Positions 47,363-57,456 of a DNA stretch of 64,000 nucleotides are shown here, one piece after another (the first letter of the stretch is position 1; each line of letters starts with the position of its first letter). Below the pieces are notes generated by a model that saw only the letters and a program-made list of their open reading frames with translations, was not told where the DNA came from and ran no database searches. The translations under genes and the position numbers were made by a program. Source of the stretch: Agapanthus africanus (Eukaryota; Streptophyta; Magnoliopsida; Asparagales; Amaryllidaceae); contig CM057338.1 of assembly GCA_030015575.1 (NCBI GenBank), forward strand, positions 774,207,864 through 774,271,863, given 5' to 3'.

Positions 47363-49392
47363 TGTTAGTGTATATGCCCTAAAGGCCATTACTGTATCAT
47401 ACTAGTTTGTATATTACTTGATGGAAGCTTGGGATATTCACAGTTGTATATACAATCTTGCTCGAAATGGTAGTATGCTACTTGGTTTGTCTCTGCTTTA
47501 ATATGTGCATGTGTTTCTTTTAGCATATTGCTGATATACATATTAGTAGAGCCCTTAGGATCTTTGCTTTATTACCAGCGTTGTGATGGCGCTCACACTC
47601 GTGGGAGCTGGGTGATCTTTAAGCACATCCTTATACAGGTCCCTAGTCGTTGGACTATCGAGACAGGGCATCGACACTCCGGAGTAGACTAGCGTATGCG
47701 CTTCTCATCCCAGCGTGGGAGACGGTCTGTCCCACAGCCGTCAGTACGTCGTACTTGAGATAGTATGCGGGTGCTCGTTAGGTTACGAGTACACTGGACA
47801 GGACTCGTCGGGAACTGTTGGTTGGTATTATACCTATCGTCAGTTATCAGTTCCCAGGTGACATGAGTACAGCTTAGTCCGCTGACTTGACACTGTCACT
47901 TCATCTCGAGTGTGTTCCCACTGCACTTTGATTGCTACCCTACCACGGCTCAAAGGAGTCGTGCAAACAGGTAGTTTTTGGGTGCAGTCCCGAAGCACTT
48001 GGAGGCAGTGACGGTTAGACAGGATTCGTCTCTCCCGGTATTGGGGGTTGAAATCGCGCTGTATGCAGGAGAGCCATTACACGAGTAGTCCCTGGCCAGG
48101 GCAAGCGAGATATACTGGTAGGTTTCCAGTGTTATCTCAGGGTGTTCTGGGCTACACTCCGATACGACTTGTACTGCTATTAGGGGATTGACGTTCACCG
48201 CCCCCTAGGCCCGCCATGCGATGTATCCGACGAACAGACCGGACTGTACGGAGATTGTCACATACAGGCTCAGTAGGAGTTCGGATGGGGTTCACCTCGT
48301 CAGTCTTCTTATCGACATCTACCTGGGGACCGTTACGTACAGCTAGTGCCGCTTGCGGTCTGTGGTTAAACCCACTGCCAGCGTAGTGTCGATTCTTTAG
48401 AGTCCCACACAGAGAGATATTCGCCTTTAGGCAAAATGAGTAGAGGTCGCATGGTTTTGCGACAGGGTTCGTTCATATTCGCGCACTTGTGCACGTTTGC
48501 TGTCCGGACAGTTTATACTAGCGGGCTTTGGTTTAAGCCGGATCCTAGTATATGATTTGGGATTGGTTTTTCTCATTGTATTCGTGTTCCTCGGATCACG
48601 AATGCGGGTGCGTATGCATTGTTGCTTGAGATTGAGGGAAAAGACCTTGATTAGGGTTAATGGCTATTGTCATTTTATTAACCCTAATGCTTATGTGTGT
48701 GTTATAGTTAATTGATAATTAGTTTGATAATTGTGCATGGTTATGGTTGTTGACCATTTGACCTCCTTGACTTGTTGACCTAGGTTGACACTTTGACCAT
48801 CATCATTTCTTTTGGAAGATGCTTTTTGATCCTTGCAAATTGAAATGATAATGGTCATGTCATGATTAACCATGACAATTATCTAGCTAATTATTTAATT
48901 AAAATAATATACACATATTAGTGAGAATGGTTCATATTATTCTCATTCCATCATATCTTTTCTCTCTCTTGTTCTTCCTCTCCCTCAAGCTCTCTCCCTC
49001 TCATGTGTTGAGAAACACTTGAGCTTGAGAAAAACCCTCTCTTGATCATCTTTACTCTCATCTAGGGTTCAAGGACTAGCACTTCTTGCACCCTAGTTAC
49101 TTCTAGCTTGGAGTTGAAGCTAAAGGTTGAGGCTTTCGGGTGGATCTTTCTTTGACGGGAGAAGACGACAAAGGTGACCTCCTTCCACCACTCCAAGGAG
49201 CAAGGAGAGAAGGACTCAAAGCCCAAGGTATAACCTTTCTAGTACTTAGCTAGTTTCTAGTTAGCTTTAGCTTGTTTTTGTTTAGCAAAGATCCTTCATA
49301 GTCTAGTCCATGTTGCCTAAGCTCATAAAAATCCGATTTTTATTCCGTTTTCCGCCTCCCGCAAGCACCGGGATGGGCAACGTGGACTTACA
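47363..49392 (+). repeat. 5' LTR of element F
   Basis: 2030 bp, TGTTAGTGTATATG...GTGGACTTACA. U3 block about 47570-48420 with hairpin 47810-47855 (GGGAACTG/CAGTTCCC arms), W-box cluster 48750-48797, AT-rich TATA-like stretch near 48896-48915 and pyrimidine-rich region 48955-49010. Confidence 0.94.
48750..49010 (+). promoter_or_regulatory. Probable promoter of element F (W-boxes, TATA-like, pyrimidine patch)
   Basis: Six TTGAC cores between 48750 and 48797, five of them TTGACC or TTGACT (W-box). About 100 bp further is an AT-rich stretch ending AATAATATACACATA, then a run rich in CTCT (48955-49010), like the Y-patch of plant core promoters. The same arrangement is in the 3' LTR at about 56810-57065. 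WRKY or stress control is an inference from motifs. Confidence 0.6.
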
Positions 49393-49406
49393 GTGGTATC
49401 AGAGAC
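49393..49406 (+). other. Primer-binding site of element F
   Basis: GTGGTATCAGAGAC directly after the LTR; matches the initiator-Met tRNA end for at least 11 bases. Confidence 0.92.
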
Positions 49407-50090
49407 TAACTAAACATAAACCAGCTAGGTAGTGAAGTGTGTCGAAGTTCGAAACGGAAAAATCGAAAAACCAAAATATCAAAACCCTAGTTTTCTGTTA
49501 AAATTTTTTTCTGGTCAAAACAAAATTTGTTTTACTCCAAAAATCGTCTCAGGATTTTTTAAAGATAGCCACCAAAAAAGATTAAGTGAATCGACCAACG
49601 TGCCGCGGTTCTGCGGCAATAGCAAGCTATTGCCGAGCAACCGCGGCCGTCTTGGCTCTTCACTTGGTCGAGTTTGGAGCAGTGTATCTCTGGCTTGGTT
49701 TTAGGATTTTTTAGATGGTTTATATGTGCCCAGATTTTCCACAATAGAAATTTGTTTTTGGGGGCCTATAAATCCGTATTTTTTCCGAACTTCAATACAC
49801 TTTGACTAAAAGGTTATATCTGTGATGTTTACATGTATTGAACGTCGGCTAATCTCTATATGTCGATTAGTCGGGGTTATACATATCTGTGATCTGTGAT
49901 TGATGATGGTATGTGTATATGAATGGGTTGGATTGTCGCGGATGAATAGCCGGGGTGGATGTGAGATGAGTGTTGCTTTTTCTTTCATTCATTGTAATAT
50001 GTAAATTGATGCAATATTATTATTTGTTTGGCCGTACAACCGGGTCGGGGTTGTAGCCGTCATTGTATAATTCTTTTTACTGTTTTTGCT

Positions 50091-50226
50091 CCTAGGATAG
50101 ACCCATGGAGGGGGTGCATAAACTACCGGGTATCTCGAAGTGCCGAGTGGCCTACTCACGGTGGTGAGGGAGGTTGCTTCGCTTCGGGTACTTGGCGGGT
50201 AGTTTGCCGCACCCGTAGGGGTCTTG
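50091..50226 (+). other. Branched leader fold, element F
   Basis: CCTAGGATAGACCC pairs with GGGGTCTTGGG. GGGTGCATAAACTACC pairs with GGGTAGTTTGCCGCACCC. AAGTGCCGAGTGGCC-type and GGTACTTGGC-type inner arms partly pair. Confidence 0.7.
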
Positions 50227-50766
50227 GGTGGGGTATTGGCTATTCACCGCGACCGTGTAATCCGCTTTTCGTTGTAGGCTCGAACGGATTGCGGGTTCCT
50301 AGTATATCTAATGTATTCATCTGTGATCTGTAATGTCTATCATTGCTATATATTTATATATGATAACTATTTAAGCGTTGCTTATGTTTTACAGCCGCGC
50401 TAGCCCAGCCCCCGCTCTGTCGTTAGTTAAGTAACCTAACGGGTGATGACGGAGCCCCGTGGCGAATGCGAATGGTATAAGCGTACGTCATATTTTGGTT
50501 GTTTTCTGCAATGGTAGGATTAAATGATGGGACGCATTAAAAGAACTAATGCAAGAAAATAAACCAAGTAAAAGTCGATTGGAACACTTTGAAAACCACT
50601 CGGTTCTTTTCAAAACTAAACTTTTAAACGCGGGGCTTGAACCACTCCTTTTAAAAGCTATCTCGTTCCATCGATTAGATCAAGTTCACTACGTTCACGG
50701 TTTCGCCAAAACCATTCGTAGCCCTCCGTCATTCTACATGAATGGTCAAAAAGTATTCAAGCTATG

Positions 50767-50964
50767 TATTTTGGCCAAAGTCAAGGCATAGTGATTGGTA
50801 GCTATTGGGTATTCATGTGCAGCATAGATAGATGCGTTAGTTTGGGACAGTCGTGCTGCCATTTTGGCCAAAGTCAAGGGTAGGTATGGGTGGGTCCAAA
50901 TTAACCAGGAGAATGACGGGTAGAACTTGACATGTGACTTATGATATTTTGGCCAAAGTCAAGG
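50767..50964 (+). other. Three mini-hairpins, element F leader
   Basis: ATTTTGGCCAAAGTCAAGG occurs identically at 50768, 50861 and about 50945. On either strand the core TTGGCCAAAGTCAA can pair TTGGC/GTCAA with one mismatch. The central bases CCAAA are private to F. Confidence 0.75.
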
Positions 50965-51469
50965 TCATAAGAGCATGGGGAAAAAATCCACATCGGGAGT
51001 TTCATAAGTACTGAAACTTGCTAGCGTTGCATACCATTTGGAGTGTGATGATTCTGGTAGGATTCCTTCGGTTTTATCACGCGATGATATTTAGATCCCG
51101 ATCCTACTGTGAGTATATGCTACTCCTCGGGAAAACTTTCACTTAACGATCAATGCTATAAACTTAGTAGGTGTCTAGAAAGGTGTTAGCGGGGCTACGC
51201 CCACAGGGAAAAGAGGTTACTTAATTAAGGAACTTCGCGAAAGCGTTGGAAAACCTCCCTCGAAGTACCGACACTGGCCTGGCTGAACGGTTAAGCAAGT
51301 ATTGTACGGTGAGATTGATCCTGACTAATCCTTTCTTTACGGTTTGAGAAGGGATTCGAGAGACAGTGGGAGCCATCCAGTTTAGACAAATTAAAAACCA
51401 CTCTAAACTTGCAAGAGCATCATGCTAAAGTGTTTCTTTTCTCTCTCCTAATTGCAGCGACCATTCAAC

Positions 51470-52285
51470 ATGACCGGACTTAAGTTATTACTAGATAAAA
51501 ACATATTGACAGGGCTAAACTACAAAGATTAGCTCAGGAATGTCAAGATGGCAATCACTTATGACAAGTTGGGGTATGTCCTTACCACCAAAGCTCCCCC
51601 TGTCCCAGGTCCCAAAACCAGTGTCGTAGATAGGGAAATCTACAAGACCTGGGAAATAGATTGCGCGAAGGCCAGATGCCTCGTACTTGCCTCGATGGAC
51701 AACGAACATCAGAGGAGGCACGAGAATATGGACCTAGAGTCCATATTTCTTCATACAAAAGAACTGTATGGAGAGCAGTCTCGTATCGCAAGATACGAAG
51801 TATCGAAGAAGTTGTTTTCGTCAAGGTTGGCCGTCAGATCATCGGTAGCGGAACACGTAATTAAGATGATTGGCTACATTGAGGAGCTCGCGGACCTTGG
51901 GACCACGTTGGAGAATGAACTCTATACTGATTTGATTCTCCAGTCCCTTCCTTCCACTTACGCCCAGTTTATTCTTAATTTCAACATGCAAGGAAAGAAG
52001 GTTGAACTTTCCGAGCTTCTGAACATGTTGAGGAGTGCTGAGAGCACCCTACAGAAGGGTAGGGAGACATCCACTTTGTTTGTAGGAGGATCTTCCTCTT
52101 CTAGGTCTAGGGCGAAAGCCAAGGGCAAGAAGAAGAAAGCCCCCGCCAAACCAAGAGGCGGTGTCGGTAAAGTGGATACGAAGGGAAAAGGTAAAGCAAC
52201 AAAGATAGCGGGAAAGCTGGTGGGGAAGGAAGAATGCTTCTATTGTCACAAAAGTGGTCACTGGAAACAGGATTGCAAGGCTTAG
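51470..52285 (+). pseudogene. Element F gag (nucleocapsid/capsid polyprotein)
   Basis: Starts at ATG 51470 with a copia gag N-terminus (LLLDKNILTGLNY) and ends with a zinc knuckle CFYCHKSGHWKQDC (CX2CX4HX4C) preceded by a Lys-rich basic stretch, as expected for RNA packaging. The middle (LESIFLHTKELYGEQSR ... LPSTYAQFILNF) fits the retrotransposon gag (UBN2) family. Codon 21 is TAG where a Trp is expected (51530-51532), so the open frame begins at 51548. The frame ends with TAG at 52283-52285, in phase with the protease ORF. It is the only gag recognised in the window. Confidence 0.92.
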
Positions 52286-53770
52286 AAAGCCAGAACACAG
52301 GATTTGAAGCGAGTTGCAGCTTCAGCTTCAGGTGTGTATGTTATTGAAAACTGTCTATCAATAAACTCTACATCCTGGGTATTGGATACCGGATCAGGAT
52401 CTCATATCTGTAATTCTTTGCAGGCGTTGAGAAAGCGTAGAGTTTTGAAGGCAGGTGACATGACCCTCAGAGTTGCAAACGGTGCTAGCATGGATGCTGA
52501 GGCCGTGGGGGACTATCACCTGGGATTGTCGGATGGACACTTTTTGGTTTTGCGTAGTTGTTATTATGTACCAAATGCAACCTGTAATATCATTTCTGTA
52601 TCTTTATTATCTAAAGAAGGTTATGAATTTGCATTTGTAAGTAATGTAGTGAACATTCACCTTAATCAAGTTTTGATTGGGTCAGGTACATTGAACAACG
52701 TTATATACGTATTAAACCATCCACAGATTTTCAATGTCCAGAATACACACAAAAGAAAGTCTCCAGAAATTAATAAAACTTTCTTATGGCATTGTAGACT
52801 GGGTCACATCAATGAGAGAAGGTTGACTAAGTTACATGCAGAAGGATATTTGGATTCGTTCGAATATCAATCGTATGCAACTTGTCAATCCTATCTCAAA
52901 GGAAAGATGACAAAGACTCCGTTCACTGGACACGGAGTAAGAGCGAGCGAGCTCTTGGGACTCGTACACAGCGACGTGTGCGCTCCAATGTCTACACATG
53001 CGCGAAGCGGTTATTCTTACTTCATTACTTTTATGGATGACTTTTCAAGATACGGTTATGTCTTCTTAATGAAACATAAATCCGAGGCTTTTGAAAAATT
53101 CCAGGAATATAAGAATGAAGTAGAAAAACAAACAGGAAAAAGTATCAAGGCACTGAGATCTGATCGAGGTGGTGAATACTTGAGTGCCGAGTTCCTGGGT
53201 TACTTAAAAGAGAATGGAATTCTCTCTCTGCTTACTCCTCCATACACTCCGCAACATAACGGTGTATCGGAGAGACGGAACCGAACCCTATTGGATATGG
53301 TACGGTCCATGATGAGTAATGCTGAGTTGCCGCGATCGTTCTGGGGATATGCGCTAGAATCAGCTGCATACCTTTTGAACCGAATTCCAACTAAGACTGT
53401 GCCTACTACATCATATCAGATGTGGTGTGGGAAGAGACCCTATCTTAATCACATTAAGATATGGGGATGTCCAGCTTTTGTAAAAAAGCAGCATGCGGAC
53501 AAGCTCGAGGCACGCTCAGTACAGTGCAAGTTTGTGGGATATCCAAAGAGCTCCAAGGGATATTACTTCTATTGCGAAGAGGAACAAAAAGTCCTTGTTT
53601 CTCGCCATGCCCACTTTCTAGAACACCAGTTCATAGAAAAAGAATTAAGTGGGAGCGCAATAGAACTGGAAGAAATTCCAGAACCACGAGCTATTACTGA
53701 AAGCTTGGTTGAACCAGAGGGTTCAAAAGATCAGGACATTCCCACGCCACTCCGCAGGAGTAGTAGGTAG
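52286..53770 (+). pseudogene. Element F protease and integrase
   Basis: In frame with gag across a single TAG. The protease has the intact catalytic motif LDTGSGSHICN. The GAG-pre-integrase has [13 protein letters not shown]. In the CxxC pair the second Cys is Tyr (CQSYLKGK, normally CQSCLKGK), which should damage the zinc finger. The integrase core has [18 protein letters not shown] and NGVSERRNR, the DD35E triad. The frame ends at TAG 53768-53770, where relatives encode Ile (RSSRISHPP). Translation from 52304 is the longest ORF of the window (488 codons). Confidence 0.93.
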
Positions 53771-54692
53771 TCTCATCCGCCCGAGAGATACTACGGTTTT
53801 TCTCATTGACGGGGTTAGAGAGGATTGCATCATAGACTTTGATGAGCCTACTAGCTTCCAGCAAGCCATTCAGAGTGTCGAATCGGTAAAATGGCTGGAT
53901 GCAATGCGGATCGAAATGGAGTCCATGTACACCAACAAAGAATGGACGTTGGACATTGCTCCAGATGGGGTAAAACCCGTAGGATGCAAGTGGATCTTCA
54001 AAAGGAAGATTGGTGTAGATGGACAGGTTGAGACCTATAAAGCTAGACTGGTAGCAAAGGGTTTTCGTCAGCGACCTGGTTTGGACTATGACGAAACCTT
54101 TTCTCCAGTAGCTATGTTGAAATCCATTCGGATCCTTCTTGCCATTGCTGCCTTCCACGACTATGAGATTTGGCAGATGGACGTAAAGACAGCTTTTCTA
54201 AATGGACATTTAGAGGAGTGTGTCTATATGGATCGGCCAGAGGGTTTCATTCAGAGTGGGAGCAGCGGAAAGGTGTGCAAGTTGCTTAAGTCCATTTATG
54301 GACTAAAGCAGGCATCACGGAGTTGGAACATCTGTTTTGATGAGACGGTCAAGGAATTTGGCTTTATCAAAAATCCAGATGAACCATGCATCTATTGTAG
54401 ATTTGTAGCGAGAACTGTGGTATTCCTCGTTTTATACGTGGATGACCATTCTCTTAATAGGAGATGGCATTCCTATGCTACAATCTGTCAGGGGTTCTTG
54501 TCACACAGGTTCTCCATGAAAGACCTGGGTGATGCCTCATACATTCTGGGTATCCGGATCTACCGTGATAGATCCAAGAGGATATTAGGACTTTCGCAGT
54601 GCAGGTACATCGACACCATACTGAAGAGATTCAGTATGGAAGATTCCAAGCGCGGTAATCTACCGGCTTGTCACGGGATCACTCTCTCCTAA
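53771..54692 (+). pseudogene. Element F reverse transcriptase
   Basis: An extra T in a T-run near 53797 moves RT into another frame, open from 53709. RT motifs are [47 protein letters not shown] and YVDD. Just after YVDD an inserted C (near 54447) is balanced by a lost base near 54490, so about 15 residues are read in the wrong frame before FSMKDLGDASYILG. The ORF ends at TAA (54690-54692), where relatives have Lys. Confidence 0.92.
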
Positions 54693-55420
54693 GAGATGTC
54701 TCCCAAGACTGATTTGGAGAGGGATCGCATGTCTATTATACCCTACGCTTCTGCGGTAGGCTCTATAATGTATGCGATGTTGTGTACCAGACCGGATGTG
54801 GCTTATGCACTGAGTGTGGTAAGCAGGTATCAGTCAAACCCTGGGGAGAAACATTGGATAGCAGTGAAGAACATTCTCAAGTACCTGAGAAGGACTAAGG
54901 AGATGTTCTTGGTGTATGGCGGAAAAGACCTGCAGATTGAGGCCTTTGCTGACTCCAGCTTCCAGAGTGACAAGGATGATTCCAAGTCCATGTCGGGTTT
55001 TGTCTTTACCCTCAATGAAGGGGCGGTGTGTTGGAAGAGCTCCAAACAGGAAACCGTTGCTGACTCGACTATGGAAGCGGAATACATCGCTGCATCTGAT
55101 GCCGCAAAAGAAGCTGTCTGGATAAGGAAGTTCTTGAGAGAACTTGAGGTGGTTCCGTCCATTGTTGACCCAATACCTCTGTATTGCGACAACAACGGGG
55201 CTATAGCTTTAGCGAAGGAACCCAGGTCCCATCAGAAATCCAGACACATCTTAAGGCGGTATCACCTGATCAGGGAGATCGTAGATCGCCAGGAGATCGA
55301 GGTCCGGAGAGTTGCATCAGAGGATAACACTGCAGATCCATTCACCAAGGCCTTGCCCAGACTCAGTTCGAGCGGCTGATCGAGATGATAGGTCTTCGAT
55401 ACGCCAGTACGTGGCCTTAG
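54693..55420 (+). pseudogene. Element F RNase H and C-terminus
   Basis: Same frame as the RT ORF after the TAA. Copia RNase H motifs are GFVFTLNEGAVCWKSSKQ (with the Trp that is amber in A and H1), MEAEYIAASDAAKEAVW, YCDNNGAIALAKEP and NTADPFTKAL. A small deletion near 55363 shifts the last residues, so the ORF stops at 55379 instead of the expected end near 55420. Confidence 0.92.
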
Positions 55421-55434
55421 TGCAAGTGGGAGAT
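55421..55434 (+). other. Polypurine tract of element F
   Basis: TGCAAGTGGGAGAT immediately before the 3' LTR. Confidence 0.93.
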
Positions 55435-57451
55435 TGTTAGTGTATATGCCCTAGAGGCCATTACTGTATCATACTAGTTTGTATATTACTTGATGGAAGC
55501 TTGGGACATTCACAGTTGTATATACAATCTTGCTCGAAATGGTAGTATGCTACTTGGTTTGTCTCTGCTTTAATATGTGCATGTGTTTCTTTTAGCATAT
55601 TGCTGATATACATATTAGTAGAGCCCTTAGGATCTTTGCTTGATTACCAGCGTTGTGATGGCTCTCACACTCGTGGGAGCTGGGTGATCTTTAAGCACAT
55701 CCTTATACAGGTCCCTAGTCGTTGGACTATCGAGACAGGGCATCGATACTCCGGAGTAGACTAGCGTATGCGCTTCTCATCCCAGCGTGGGAGACGGTCT
55801 GTCCCACAGCCGTCAGTACGTCGTACTTGAGATAGTATGCGGGTGCTCGTTAGGTTACGAGTACACTGGACAGGACTCGTCGAGAACTGTTGGTTGGTAT
55901 TATACCTATCGTCAGTTATCAGTTCCCAGGTGACATGAGTACAGCTTAGTCCGCTGACTTGACACTGTCACTTAGCCTCGAGTGTGTTCCCACTGCACTT
56001 TGATTGCTACCCTACCACGGCTCAAAGGAGTCGTGCAAACAGGTAGTTTTTGGGTGCAGTCCCGAAGCACTTGGAGGCAGTGACGGTTAGACAGGATTCG
56101 TCTCTCCCGGTATTGGGGGTTGACATCGCGCTGTGTGCAGGAGAGCCATTACACGAGTAGTCCCTGGCCAGGGCAAGCGAGATATACTGGTAGGTTTCCA
56201 GTGTTATCTCAGGGTGTTCTGGGCTACACTCCGACACGACTTGTATCGCTATTAGGGGACTGACGTTCACCGCCCCCTAGGCCCGCCATGCGATGTATCA
56301 GACGAACAGACCGGACTGTACGGAGATTGTCACATACAGGCTCAGTAGGAGTTCGGATGGGGTTCACCTCGTCAGTCTTCTTATCGACATCTACCTGGGG
56401 ACCGTTACGTACAGCTAGTGCCGCTTGCGGTCTGTGGTTAAACCCACTGCCAGCGTAGTGTCGAGTCTTTAGAGTCCCACACAGAGAGCTATTCGCCTTT
56501 AGGGAAAATGAGTAGAGGTCGCATGGTTTTGCGACAGGGTTCGTTCACATTCGCGCACTTGTGCACGTTTGCTGTCCGGACAGTTTATACTAGCGGGCTT
56601 TGGTTTAAGCCGGATCCTAGTATATGATTTGGGATTAGTTTTTCTCATTGTATTCGTGTTCCTCGGATCACGAATGCGGGTGCGTATGCACAGTTGCTTG
56701 AGATTGAGGGAGAGGACCTTGATTAGGGTTAATGGCTATTGTCATTTTATTAACCCTAATGCTTATGTGTGTGTTATAGTTAATTGATAATTGTGCATGG
56801 TTATGGTTGTTGACCATTTGACCTCCTTGACTTGTTGACCTAGTTGACACTTTGACCATCATCATTTCTTTTGGAAGATGCTTTTTGATCCTTGCAAATT
56901 GAAATGATAATGGTCATGTCATGATTAACCATGACAATTATCTAGCTAATTATTTAATTAAAATAATATACACATATTAGTGAGAATGGTTCATATTATT
57001 TTCATTCCATCATATCTTTTCTCTCTCTTGTTCTTCCTCTCCCTCAAGCTCTCTCCCTCTCATGTGTTGAGAAACACTTGAGCTTGAGAAAAACCCTCTC
57101 TTGATCATCTTTACTCTCATCTAGTGTTCAAGGACTAGCACTTCTTGCACCCTAGTTACTTCTAGCTTGGAGTTGAAGCCAAAGGTTGAGGCTTTCGAGT
57201 GGATCTTTCTTTGACGGGAGAAGACGACAAAGGTGACCTCCTTCCACCACTCCAAGGAGCAAGGAGAGAAGGACTCAAAGCCCAAGGTATAACCTTTCTA
57301 GCACTTAGCTAGTTTCTAGTTAGCTTTAGCTTGTTTTTCTTTAGCAAAGATCCTTCATAGTCTAGTCCATGTTGCCTAAGCTCATAAAAATCCGATTTTT
57401 ATTCCGTTTTCCGCCTCCCGCAAGCACCGGGATGGGCAACGTGGACTTACA
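55435..57451 (+). repeat. 3' LTR of element F
   Basis: 2017 bp, matching 47363-49392 with scattered differences and small indels. Followed by tgtac (57452-57456). Confidence 0.95.
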
Positions 57452-57456
57452 TGTAC

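Larger units (their letters stand above)
49407..51469 (+). other. Leader of element F
   Basis: About 2.06 kb. GC stem-loop at 49603-49646 (perfect GCAATAGC/GCTATTGC stem within CCGCGG-type arms), branched fold 50091-50226, CGTTAG...CTAACG stem near 50421-50441, mini-hairpins 50767-50964, AGTGGGAG at 51365-51372, and TTTCTTTTCTCTCTCC...TTGCAG ending at 51456, a good plant splice-acceptor candidate 14 bp before the gag ATG. The duplicated leader block seen in gag-less elements is not visible. Confidence 0.75.
47363..57451 (+). mobile_element. F: full-length Ty1/copia element with gag, nested in LTR E
   Basis: Plus-strand element with LTRs 47363-49392 and 55435-57451, TG...CA ends and target-site duplication tgtac (47358-47362 and 57452-57456). 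PBS, leader, gag, protease, integrase, RT, RNase H and polypurine tract are all present in order. The LTRs differ at roughly 1% by eye. The coding region has at least four stops and several frameshifts, so this copy cannot make a full polyprotein, but it shows what the complete family member looks like. Confidence 0.95.
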
